Below, one piece after another: positions 25,519 through 33,710 of a DNA stretch of 64,000 nt. The translations under genes were made by a program, and so were the position numbers. The notes under the pieces are model-generated. The model did not search any database, was not told the origin of the DNA, and worked only from the letters and a program-made list of their open reading frames with translations. Numbering within the stretch: position 1 is the stretch's first letter; every line of letters begins with the position of its first letter. The stretch is from Trichodesmium sp050015995 (GTDB lineage Bacteria; Cyanobacteriota; Cyanobacteriia; Cyanobacteriales; Microcoleaceae): contig NZ_JBNHEP010000061.1 of NCBI RefSeq assembly GCF_050015995.1, positions 3,261 through 67,260 of the forward strand, given 5' to 3'.

Positions 25519-26391
25519 TTAAAGAAGTGGTTTTACTAAAACTTCTTCACACAAAAAAGGAGCAGGAACATAATGTTCCCCAAGGAAAGAAATAAATTTT
25601 TGCAAATTAGAGCGATCGTTAGATGCAACAAGTTCATAAAAATTAGTGCTATTCCAGATCATATATGCATATTTAAAGTGATAACTTATAGAATCTACTA
25701 ACTCATCCAAGGTCACTTGACATTGCTCCATCTCTTTGAAGATCTGCGAAACTTTTTGATCGATGTCAGCTTTAGTAAAGTAATGGGACTTAAACAGGTT
25801 ATCTTTTATATGTTCTCTCCTTTCATACTCATCACGGACTGGATTAATCAGCTTTTCAAAAAAGAACATTAATCCATCACTTTTAAGTACTCGCTTCACA
25901 TATGCAATTTGAGCTTTACGATTAGGATGATACATTTGAAATGTTGTATTTTCATAGATGACATCAAAACCATATTTGAGATAAGGACGATCGTTTCTGG
26001 CTGAAATATACTCAGGTGTGATGTCTACAAAAGGTCCGATATTTATATCGGAGTAGCTGTGTTGGCAAAGCCTATGGAAATTTTATCCATTGGCTGGATT
26101 TGGAGAGTCAGTTAAAGTTCTAATCATGCCTTGGGAATATTCAGCCATTGTTCTTGCATTTGTTCCATCTGCTGCACTTGTCTCATAATAAGTAAAAGGA
26201 TTTTTCTCATCTTTTAGTCGGTGTTTTGCCAACCTTTGTAGAGCTACACCAATTCGGCATTGCTCTTCTATAAAAAAGGGAACACTGGCACAGCCATGTT
26301 GATAGAATGTTCCTATATTGCGTTGAAATACACTGTGATATTCCCGATATTCATTGCTTTTACTTAAAAAGTCAGAACATACCGACAACAA
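25519..26391 (-). pseudogene. SAM-dependent methyltransferase with in-frame stop
   Basis: Two segments in the same frame (26391-26083 and 26082-25519) are separated only by a TAA at 26083-26085. The first has CRIGVALQRLAKHRLKDEKN and YYETSAADGTNARTMAEY, the second NIGPFVDITPEY, YGFDVIYENTTFQM and KRVLKSDGLMFFFEKL, which together give the order of motifs of a small-molecule methyltransferase. One base change (for example AAA or CAA to TAA) would explain the break. The 5' end meets a TnpB remnant near 26370, so the original start is lost. Downstream translation from an internal start seems unlikely to give a working enzyme. Confidence 0.7.
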
Positions 26392-26501
26392 CCAAATAAT
26401 TGATTTAATTTAGTTATTTGGATATGGTTTGGATAGATGCGGTATTTGTACCTAGCTTTCAATTTTATCGACCTGTTACTAATATTAGTTGCGTTTGTCA
26501 T
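26364..26501 (-). pseudogene. TnpB N-terminal remnant
   Basis: The frame reads KLKARYKYRIYPNHIQITKL then NQLFGCCRYV, the standard start of IS200/IS605 TnpB, and ends where the methyltransferase pseudogene begins in another frame. Only about 40 residues remain. A deletion or insertion joined the two. Confidence 0.7.
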
Positions 26502-26640
26502 AGCATGGGTTGGTATTCCCATACGACGCTCCCCTGCGGGAGAGCGCGGGTCTTCTACCAACATTTAGATAAATTAGAGTTAGTGTTGTATTCAATTAGC
26601 ATTTTTCAAGTTTTAGCTCTGTTAATTTACCGAATAATTA
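26502..26640. other. Left-over IS sequence upstream of tnpB remnant
   Basis: Holds a CGCTCTCCCGCAGGGGAGCG hairpin (about 26530-26550 region) within what would be the leader of the TnpB remnant. No gene is seen. Confidence 0.35.
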
Positions 26641-26827
26641 AAGTTTAAAGCCTCTCCTTTAAAGGAGAAACAAGCGGTCGTTTGCGGAGCATTCCGTCAG
26701 GATGGGATGGCGAGGAGACCTCGCCATATCCAATCGACCAAGAGAGAAAAAATTTTCCTTTGAGTCAATCCTATCTGTTTTCAAGGAGAGGTAATTATTA
26801 ATTATTAATTATTAATTATTAATTGTT
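26641..26827. repeat. Dispersed structured element E, copy 1
   Basis: About 187 bp starting GCCTCTCCTTT-AAAGGAGA and ending TCAAGGAGAGGTAATTATTAATT, so its ends are inverted (CCTCTCCTT / AAGGAGAGG). Inside are AAGCGGTCGTTTGC, GGATGGGATGGCGAGG and, near the end, CAATCCTATCTGTTTT. The same order of blocks is found reversed at 58131-58358 and, cut by the window end, at 63905-64000. Confidence 0.75.
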
Positions 26828-26850
26828 GAACAATGCTACCGAATTTGATA

Positions 26851-28491
26851 TTATCTGTAGAAATAAGCTTGTCTGAGTCGCCGAACAATTTCCCCATGAA
26901 CTTCACTGCGGATACGGTTGCCACGCTGACATTGTTCCAATTTAACATTATCAACAAAAAACTTCACAGCCATATTAATAGTACCAAGACCGCCACCCAT
27001 TGACACATCTTGCATCCAAATTTTTGGAGACTGCCACAAAGCATAAGTTTGAAATCTCTCTTCTATCCATTTCCATAATTCTTCAGTATAGTCATCCAAT
27101 TTTGTTTCTGAAAAACCCCGATTAGCATTAACAATTTGCTGTAATAACTTGTTCATTCTCTTGATTAAAAAATATATTTTTCTTTCCCACTCACTTTCTA
27201 AAACTTCATTATCTGTCTCAATTAAATCTGGGTCTTCTTGCCAGTTTCGATACCAACTTCTCAGCAAACTAATTAAAGCATCTTCATCCATCTTCTGTGA
27301 TTCTTGCAAATATAATGACTTTTGCCCTTTTTGTTTTTCTGATACTGTTTCCAACCCTACCATTCTCACTATATCTAAATAATAACCTTGAATTGCCCTA
27401 ACTTCTCCCGAATCTAATCCCTCCATTTCCATAAACTTAATTTTACTAACTAACTCAGCGATCGCTTTTTTAACTTCTTCTAGCTTAACTTTAACTTTTT
27501 CCTCTGCTAGAAGACGTTGATGACCAGCATCTTTTTTAGATAAAAGATTATCCTCACTGTCTAATAATTGATCTGTCACCCTGTAAAAATTTTCTATAGC
27601 TACCAACTTTTTCTTGATCTCTCCTAGTGTATCTGGATGACTCAAGACGACTTCTTCAATAATTTTGATAGCTTGATTGGGGTCGCTATCAGCTCTAATT
27701 GGTACAATAATTGTATAATAATAGCTAGAATTAGGACGACTAAAATTAATCAAATTTTGATTTTGTAAAGCAGCATTAGGTACCAACAAATCGCAATGAC
27801 TTTCAATTAAATATAAAGTTGTTAACCTAATTCCAATAGATTTAATTACAGCGATTGAGCCATCTTGTAAAGACACAACATCACCAAATTGAAATGGTGT
27901 ATCTACTAATAATACCAAACCACTAAAAAAGTTAGATAAAATATCTCTGAGTGCAAAACCGAGTACAAATGTAATACCACCAAATGCCACCCATAACCCA
28001 CTTAAATCTATTCCTAATGTTTGGAGGAATAAAAAACCTCCTATCAAGTAGACTAAAATTGGTAGAGTATTTTTAATTAAGGGAATTAAAACATCATCCC
28101 AGTCTGCTTCTGTTTTTTCTGCATATTTGCTGAGAGAATAAGCAATTACTTGAGTAAATAACCGATCGAGCAAATAAGTTATTACAGCAACAATTCCTGC
28201 TGTTAATAATCTTTGAATGAAAGGTAAATTTTCTAACAACCCTAAACTATAAATTAATACTTTCAGAACAATTATGACAAAAAGTATTAGTAGAGGAGTT
28301 TGCAAAATGTTTAGAGTTAAAATACCTATTTCATTGCTGGAACGGCGAAAGAAAGACTTGAGCGTCGAGAATAGTATTAGATATAAAAAGAATCCTAGAA
28401 CTATTCCTATCACTAAAAGTCCTAATCCCTGTTGGAGCCAGGGGGGTAAGTATATGTCTGAAGAGTTTGATGTTTGTAAAAGTGTCAACAT
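26851..28491 (-). CDS. MscS-family mechanosensitive channel
   Basis: A 546-residue membrane protein. Five or so hydrophobic segments in the first 200 residues end in the MscS pore region (VAFGGITFVLGFALRDILSNF FSG), followed by the beta domain DTPFQFGDVVSL and LVPNAALQNQNLINFSRPNS. Unlike E. coli MscS it has a long cytoplasmic C-terminal extension (about 280 residues, partly helical with many K/E) before a final alpha/beta part. These channels release solutes on hypo-osmotic shock, which is of interest next to an ectoine-type solute cluster, though the spacing does not suggest one operon. Confidence 0.88.
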   Translation of the reverse strand: MLTLLQTSNSSDIYLPPWLQQGLGLLVIGIVLGFFLYLILFSTLKSFFRRSSNEIGILTLNILQTPLLILFVIIVLKVLIYSLGLLENLPFIQRLLTAGIVAVITYLLDRLFTQVIAYSLSKYAEKTEADWDDVLIPLIKNTLPILVYLIGGFLFLQTLGIDLSGLWVAFGGITFVLGFALRDILSNFFSGLVLLVDTPFQFGDVVSLQDGSIAVIKSIGIRLTTLYLIESHCDLLVPNAALQNQNLINFSRPNSSYYYTIIVPIRADSDPNQAIKIIEEVVLSHPDTLGEIKKKLVAIENFYRVTDQLLDSEDNLLSKKDAGHQRLLAEEKVKVKLEEVKKAIAELVSKIKFMEMEGLDSGEVRAIQGYYLDIVRMVGLETVSEKQKGQKSLYLQESQKMDEDALISLLRSWYRNWQEDPDLIETDNEVLESEWERKIYFLIKRMNKLLQQIVNANRGFSETKLDDYTEELWKWIEERFQTYALWQSPKIWMQDVSMGGGLGTINMAVKFFVDNVKLEQCQRGNRIRSEVHGEIVRRLRQAYFYR

Positions 28492-28790
28492 AGTCTAAAC
28501 TCCAGTTTTGATAAAGGGACTTAATTAATCTTCTGGCTTTGTCCACTTATAATAACACGGATCGAGATGGGGGATAGGGAGGCAAGCAATACACCATGGA
28601 AATATCTCCAGAGTATGGAGAGAAAATATTAGATAAACTTCCCTATCTTGGCCTAAAACTAGGGAAGCTGATATTATAGATCGACGTTTTCAAATAAGTA
28701 TGTAAAGAGACCGACTTGTTCCAAAGCAAATGTTTTAGAACAGGCTGTATTTTCTCGATTTTTTAATTGAGAAACTACAGCCATTGGTTA
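28492..28790. other. Spacer with long hairpin
   Basis: Around 28742-28784 the strings GGCTGTA and TACAGCC, and CTCGATT and AATTGAG inside them, form a two-tier stem. It directly precedes the orphan IS end and may be part of the same RNA. No gene is seen. Confidence 0.4.
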
Positions 28791-28846
28791 GCCGAGGAGT
28801 TACTGCTCGGCAGGAATTTCCGTGCCTTTAGGCCAGGGAGGATGTC
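28791..28846 (+). ncRNA. Orphan TnpB-element right end / omega-RNA 3' scaffold
   Basis: Stem GCCGAG...CTCGGC, then AGGAATTTCCGTGCCTTTAG and GGCCAGGGAGGATGTCA. This is nearly the same as the right end of the TnpB element at 60.27 kb read in complement (CCGAG...CTCGG, AGGAATCGCCGCGCC, GGGGAGGATGTCA). No tnpB lies beside it. Confidence 0.65.
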
Positions 28847-29024
28847 ATTTCAGCTATCAGTTAGGAGAAAAAGTATCTTGAAAAATACCTTTTTTTGAGA
28901 ACTTAAGTAGTTTTATCTAGCTACTATACTTTTCCTTTTCCTCACAAGGTTTTCAGACGCTCCATACTTTCGGCTTGGCTGGAGCTTTCTGGATTAACCC
29001 TATGAACCATGAAGGAAAATTGTA
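28847..29024. other. Spacer with hairpin near the surE end
   Basis: CTCCATACTTTCGGCTTGGCTGGAG (about 28959-28984) can pair CTCCA with TGGAG. This might end surE transcription but lacks a T-run. No gene is seen. Confidence 0.3.
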
Positions 29025-29717
29025 TTACCATAAGCTAATCTTGGCGATCGCAATATTGCCAGACAAACACACATCAACATCTGTACCTGAATCGGATTTG
29101 CGGTTGATATCGTCTCCGACATAAATATACCCATTCTCTTGCTTCACAAATTCCGTGAGTAGGGGACGGGTACACAGGGAACAGAAGATAATCTCTGGCT
29201 CTGGTGCTTCTGGCTCTAGGTGGGGAAAGTTAATACTCCATAAGGCTCCTGGATCAAGGGTTTGAGTTAGTATTTCTTGCAAAACCCGCACTGTCCATTG
29301 GGTGGCTCGCTCCCAGTCTAACTCCCAGTCAGTGCGTTTAAAATGAGAAAAGGCAATGGCAGGAATTCTATGTAGGGTAGCTTCTCTAGCAGCAGCTATG
29401 GTTCCTGATGGATAAATGTCCGAACCCAAATTACAACCACTATTAATCCCAGAAACTACAAAGTTTATATTGTCGTAGAGATAGTTGATTCCCAGACGAA
29501 CACAATCTGCTGGGGTACTATCGACACTAACTTCTTTGTCCGATCGCCATTCTACAGGAATAAGGGTGCGAATATTAACCCGATGACCACAGCCAGATTG
29601 ATGGTGCTTAGGAGCAACAACTACAATAGGCTCAGTGGTTACTTGGAACAATGCTTTGTGTAAGGCATTAATACCGGGAGCATCAATCCCATCATCATTA
29701 GTTACTAAAAAGGTCAT
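29025..29717 (-). CDS. surE: 5'/3'-nucleotidase SurE
   Basis: A 230-residue metal-dependent nucleotidase. The start MTFLVTNDDGIDAPGINAL carries the catalytic Asp8-Asp9; HHQSGCGHRVN, DSTPADCVRLGINYL and VVSGINSGCNLGSDIYPSGT with the metal-binding Asn complete the family set. It removes phosphate from nucleoside monophosphates and some polyphosphates. It follows the acyltransferase gene by 21 bases on the same strand, so co-transcription is likely although the functions do not obviously connect. Confidence 0.92.
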   Translation of the reverse strand: MTFLVTNDDGIDAPGINALHKALFQVTTEPIVVVAPKHHQSGCGHRVNIRTLIPVEWRSDKEVSVDSTPADCVRLGINYLYDNINFVVSGINSGCNLGSDIYPSGTIAAAREATLHRIPAIAFSHFKRTDWELDWERATQWTVRVLQEILTQTLDPGALWSINFPHLEPEAPEPEIIFCSLCTRPLLTEFVKQENGYIYVGDDINRKSDSGTDVDVCLSGNIAIAKISLW

Positions 29718-29738
29718 AATTTCATATAATTCAGTGAT

Positions 29739-31097
29739 TTAGTTGTTGTGATAACTTGGTAGAGGTAGGGGAGAACGGTTATAATCGCGGTCAAAACCCA
29801 CCCAATCTACCGGGACACCATGCAGATAAAGTTTAGCAGTGCTGGTTAACATCTGTTGCCAATCTGTTTCCGTTGGAGACAAACTGGGGAGCCATAGAGT
29901 TTCATTATCTAGTTGACCCTGGCTAGTCAACCGCCAGACTATCGGTCTCGGTCCGATTTCAACGAAAACCTCAACTCCTTCCCTTTTCAGACTATCCACA
30001 CTAGCAAAAAGCTCGACTGGCTCAATAATCTGATTACACCAATAATCTGGAGTAGTCACTTCATCAGTTACTACTTTCCCAGTCATACTGGAAACCCACT
30101 TAATTTGTGGAGGAGAAAAACTTACGTCTTGAAAGACTCGCTCAAATTCACCTAACATTGATGCCATTAAAGGTGTATGGAAGGCAATAGAAGCGTTTAG
30201 TTGTTTGGTTTGAAATCCCTGGGCTTCTAACTTTGCAGACACTGCGCGAACTTCCTCACTCTTGCCGGAAATTGCGACATTTTTGGGGTTATTGAAGGAG
30301 TTAATCCAAACAGAACCAGCAAAGGGTGCAATCGCAGTGCGAATTTCTTGTTCCGGCGCTTTCACTGCTACCACTGCGCCTACCCTCGGTAATTCCTGCA
30401 TCAAACGACTGCGTTCAGTAACTATTTTTAAACAATTTTCCAGGCTAAAAACTCCAGCGATATAAGCAGCAAAATATTCCCCGGCACTATATCCCATGAC
30501 TATATCTGGTTGAATTCCCCAAGATTTCCATAGCTCAAACAGAGCATATTCCAGAGCAAACAATGCGGGGTGGGTATAAGTTGTTTCCTCAAGCAAATGT
30601 TGGGTTGATTTTTCCATCTCTTCTGACGGATAGAGAATTTCTAGTAATGGCTTTTCCAGATAGGGACGAAGAATATCATTACAGTGATCGAATGCTTGTC
30701 GAAAAGTAGGTTGAGTTTGGTAGAGTTGGCGACCCATTCCCACATACTCATAGCCTTGAGGGGCAAAGAGAAAAGCGATCTTGCTCTTTTTATCCTGATT
30801 TGGGAGTACCCCCATACTCTCTGAGTGAAGTGCCGTCAATTTTTCCCGCATCTCAACTACCGAAGATGCAACAATTGCCAAACGATACTTAAAGTGCTGG
30901 CAATTTATATTGGTAGTAAAACAAATATCTGCTAACTTTTTGTCGGAAGCAGACTCTAGATAGCCAATGTATTTGCCTCTCAATTCCTGCAACTCTTGTC
31001 CTGTCTTAGCTGATAAAGTTAGGAGATGTAAGGGGCGCTTATGTTTTATTTTTTCTTGCTGCATATTCAATTGTTGAAAGCTAGAAGAGTTATTCAT
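29739..31097 (-). CDS. Stand-alone polyketide synthase-type acyltransferase
   Basis: A 452-residue protein made of a PKS KS-AT linker (HLLTLSAKTGQELQELRGKY), an acyltransferase domain with the active Ser in GYSAGEY and IAFHTPLM near the specificity position (close to the HAFH of malonyl-specific ATs), and a post-AT linker ending VDWVGFDRDYNRSPLPLPSY. The usual His before the catalytic Ser (GHSxGE) is Tyr here. The protein stops just where modular PKSs continue, so it looks like one excised AT module; it may work in trans or be a remnant. It sits between a methyltransferase (47 bases upstream) and surE. Confidence 0.8.
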   Translation of the reverse strand: MNNSSSFQQLNMQQEKIKHKRPLHLLTLSAKTGQELQELRGKYIGYLESASDKKLADICFTTNINCQHFKYRLAIVASSVVEMREKLTALHSESMGVLPNQDKKSKIAFLFAPQGYEYVGMGRQLYQTQPTFRQAFDHCNDILRPYLEKPLLEILYPSEEMEKSTQHLLEETTYTHPALFALEYALFELWKSWGIQPDIVMGYSAGEYFAAYIAGVFSLENCLKIVTERSRLMQELPRVGAVVAVKAPEQEIRTAIAPFAGSVWINSFNNPKNVAISGKSEEVRAVSAKLEAQGFQTKQLNASIAFHTPLMASMLGEFERVFQDVSFSPPQIKWVSSMTGKVVTDEVTTPDYWCNQIIEPVELFASVDSLKREGVEVFVEIGPRPIVWRLTSQGQLDNETLWLPSLSPTETDWQQMLTSTAKLYLHGVPVDWVGFDRDYNRSPLPLPSYHNN

Positions 31098-31144
31098 TCA
31101 CTGTAGTTGTTTCGTTACCACAGATATAAGAAAACGGTTTTTAC

Positions 31145-32311
31145 TTAGAGCTGGGTGGCATCTAACCACATCACTCCAAACAAATCGTGACCCACACCAT
31201 AGCCTGGTTGTTGTGTTGCTTCCAATTGCTGTAAAGCTTGAGCAAGCATCAGTTCAACTTTTTGTCGGTATAGGTGTTTGTCAGAAATCTGTTCCAATTC
31301 CTGTTGGAGTTTTGCTTTAAATCCTTGAACTTCTGGGGGCAATTCAACGGGTTCTACTCCGAAAGACTCACCCAAAATTGCTGTTGCCTCACTCACTAAT
31401 GAATTCCACCAACTAGAGAATTGACTGAAAAACTCCAAAATATGTTCTGGTGAGGTTTCCAACTCCACTTGAAAAATAAGTTGGCTCAAGTCTGTCTTTT
31501 GTGAGGGATCGAGCAAACTATTCATTAGGTTACGATATTGGGGCAAATCTGGGTTAAATTGTCCTGTTGAGGTATGGCGACCTACCATGATAGAGCGGTC
31601 GAAAAACTCAAACTTCTCCACAGGACAACCAACTTCATTAACTGCCTGTTGCATAATTTCTTGCAAGTGGTGATGGGAGTAAAAACTCATCCATGTAGGT
31701 TCTGCATTGCCTTCACTCTCAAAAAAGCTCATAGCATAATCCCAACGACTTTCTTGCCATTTAGGTGTCCACTCAATACTGTACCGTCCCAATACATCTA
31801 CCACTACAGCAGACCTGGAGCGGTGTTGGCAAACATTTGTTACAATCATCTTTAGAGCTTGGTAAAGTTCTTCGTGAGTCAGATGTGAGTAAGGAACTCC
31901 GCAAGAAAGGTATAAATCGAAGGAACTTTCTAATCTGCTCGTCCGAATATCTGCACATTCAAACCGAACGTTACTGCGGTTGCGATATAGATTATTGGCA
32001 GTTTCTACCATTTGGGGGCTAATATCAATTCCCAAATAATCCAGATTTTCGCTGCTACCTAGTTCTAATTTTTCCGACAATAGAGATGATAGCAAAACAT
32101 ATCCATCACCAGTACCCGAACCAACGTCGAGAACCTGTAATTTTTCTGTTTTACTTTTGCTGTATGGGGCGATCGCCTGCTGGAACACTGAACAAGAGAA
32201 TGGCTCCTCCCACTGAACTTTTACGCCGTCGCGACGACTTGTGGATAGGTAATGTTCAACTGCCTTACTTTTGTCGTATACGGTTTTGATACAATCTGAA
32301 ATTACTTTCAT
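31145..32311 (-). CDS. SAM-dependent methyltransferase with C-terminal extension
   Basis: A 388-residue protein. Residues about 45-200 form a class I methyltransferase (LQVLDVGSGTGDGYVLL, then DYLGIDISPQMVETANNLY, then FECADIRTS). The last 150 residues are a helical extension rich in Leu/Gln/Glu ending GYGVGHDLFGVMWLDATQL, which I do not recognise. It is followed 47 bases later by the acyltransferase, and the pair suggests a small secondary-metabolite pathway. The substrate is unknown. Confidence 0.7.
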   Translation of the reverse strand: MKVISDCIKTVYDKSKAVEHYLSTSRRDGVKVQWEEPFSCSVFQQAIAPYSKSKTEKLQVLDVGSGTGDGYVLLSSLLSEKLELGSSENLDYLGIDISPQMVETANNLYRNRSNVRFECADIRTSRLESSFDLYLSCGVPYSHLTHEELYQALKMIVTNVCQHRSRSAVVVDVLGRYSIEWTPKWQESRWDYAMSFFESEGNAEPTWMSFYSHHHLQEIMQQAVNEVGCPVEKFEFFDRSIMVGRHTSTGQFNPDLPQYRNLMNSLLDPSQKTDLSQLIFQVELETSPEHILEFFSQFSSWWNSLVSEATAILGESFGVEPVELPPEVQGFKAKLQQELEQISDKHLYRQKVELMLAQALQQLEATQQPGYGVGHDLFGVMWLDATQL

Positions 32312-32380
32312 AGCTACTTAATATTATAATGTGTTAATTTAGGAAACTTTGGAGGAGGGGAGAACGGCGACGCTCGAACC

Positions 32381-33382
32381 TTACCGGCTCAAAGAAACCA
32401 AACGAAATCCAATATGAGTTGTGCCAGTATCAGGAGCTTGAGACTCTCTGGCGGCAGGTCTATAGCGACTACAATAATTTTTAGCACACAGGTAAGAACC
32501 ACCTTTGATAACGTGCAAAGCTCCTTCCTCGGGTTTGATCGGATCGAAACTGGCGGTTTTGTCAGGTCCGACGGGGTTTAAACTATGGTCTTTGCCAGAA
32601 TGTCCCACTTGATACCAATCTGAGGTGAGTTCCCAAACGTTTCCAGTCATATCATAAACTCCGTAACCGTTTGGGGGAAAAGATTCTACTGGTGCAGTTC
32701 CTAAATAGTTATCTTCTTTGGTATTGAAAAAGGGAAACATCCCTTGCCAGGTATTGGCTTTTTTGGCAGAATATTGATTTCCCCAAGTGAATTCTTGCTC
32801 TTGAAGACCGCCGCGCCCTGCATATTCCCATTGAGCTTCTGTAGGGAGAGATTTACCCGCCCAATTAGCATAAGCAACTGCATCCTCATAAGCTATGTGA
32901 ACCACAGGATAATTATCTTTGCCTCTGATGTTGCTCTTTGGACCGTAGGGATGTTGCCAGTTAGCACCCACTGTCCAATGCCACCAGCTTAAATAAGCAA
33001 CTTGTTGTATGCCTTCGGAGGGAGGTTCAAAGACGAGGGAACCAGGTTGTCGTTGCTCGTCAGTTAGATTGGGAAATTGTGATTTTGAGAGGGGGCGTTC
33101 GGCAATAGTTTTATAACCTGTTGCCTTGACAAATTGGCGGAATTCGGCGTTGGTGATTTCGTGGCGATCGATGCAAAAACTATCTACAGTGACGTCTTCA
33201 GCAGAAACTTCTGATGGATAATGACTATCCGATCCCATTGTAAAAGTTCCTCCGGGAATAAAAACCATTCCCTCTGGACAACTATTATCTGTAGAAGATG
33301 CTTGTGCTGGCGTGGAGAAAGGGAAAATCAGGGATATTATTAGGAAAATGAGAATAAGTGATTTTAAGCAAAAAGTTTTCAT
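32381..33382 (-). CDS. Exported formylglycine-generating enzyme
   Basis: A 333-residue protein with a signal peptide (residues 1-28, ending PAQA) and a full FGE/SUMF1 domain: GMVFIPGGTFTMGSD, DSFCIDRHEITNAEF, LPTEAQWEYAGRGG, GNVWELTSDWY and GGSYLCAKNYCSRYRPAAR. Cys299 and Cys304 are the copper-binding pair of true FGEs, which oxidise a cysteine of sulfatases to formylglycine. Its likely client, an arylsulfatase, is the next gene upstream on the same strand. Its promoter appears to be at about 33603-33640, with a MITE lying in the leader. An FGE with its own export signal is uncommon. Confidence 0.88.
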   Translation of the reverse strand: MKTFCLKSLILIFLIISLIFPFSTPAQASSTDNSCPEGMVFIPGGTFTMGSDSHYPSEVSAEDVTVDSFCIDRHEITNAEFRQFVKATGYKTIAERPLSKSQFPNLTDEQRQPGSLVFEPPSEGIQQVAYLSWWHWTVGANWQHPYGPKSNIRGKDNYPVVHIAYEDAVAYANWAGKSLPTEAQWEYAGRGGLQEQEFTWGNQYSAKKANTWQGMFPFFNTKEDNYLGTAPVESFPPNGYGVYDMTGNVWELTSDWYQVGHSGKDHSLNPVGPDKTASFDPIKPEEGALHVIKGGSYLCAKNYCSRYRPAARESQAPDTGTTHIGFRLVSLSR

Positions 33383-33430
33383 AAAATGATTGAGACTTGA
33401 ATAATATAAGACTTCATTGAATTAGTTGTA

Positions 33431-33555
33431 ATATCATGTCCGGATAATTAGTGATAAAAAAGTTTTTGTTTGTAGTTGGGCTTTAGCCCTATCTTTGAGT
33501 TCGGGCTAAAGCCCAACTACGAGCTTAATTATAACTCTTCAACCGGACATGATAT
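33431..33555. repeat. MITE family A, copy in the FGE leader
   Basis: 125 bp with ATATCATGTCCGG ends in inverted orientation. It contains the ATAATTAGTGATAAAAAA block seen in the ectB copy and a large palindrome with arms GTAGTTGGGCTTTAGCCC and GGGCTAAAGCCCAACTAC (33473-33523). It lies between the predicted promoter and the start codon of the formylglycine-generating enzyme. Confidence 0.85.
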
Positions 33556-33557
33556 AA

Positions 33558-33697
33558 GAGAAATAGGAGGATCGATCTTTAACAATTGTCTTAGAAACGA
33601 TACTCCTAAATTATAGTTATGTTTACACCGTGGTGTAATCAAGGAATTAAAATCGCAGTCAATTTTAATTCTCTAGAAAATCATTGATTTTCAGAGG
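33558..33697 (-). promoter_or_regulatory. Promoter-operator-leader hairpin module, copy 1 (FGE)
   Basis: On the minus strand: TTACAC (33638-33633) as -35, a 17-base spacer, TATAAT (33615-33610) as -10. The -35 lies in the inverted repeat TTACACC-GT-GGTGTAA (33623-33638), an operator shape. The start of the transcript would form a hairpin TAGGAG...CTCCTA (about 33608 to 33564). The whole 140 bp is duplicated at 37958-38098. Confidence 0.7.
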
Positions 33698-33710
33698 GAT
33701 TTAATGTGAG

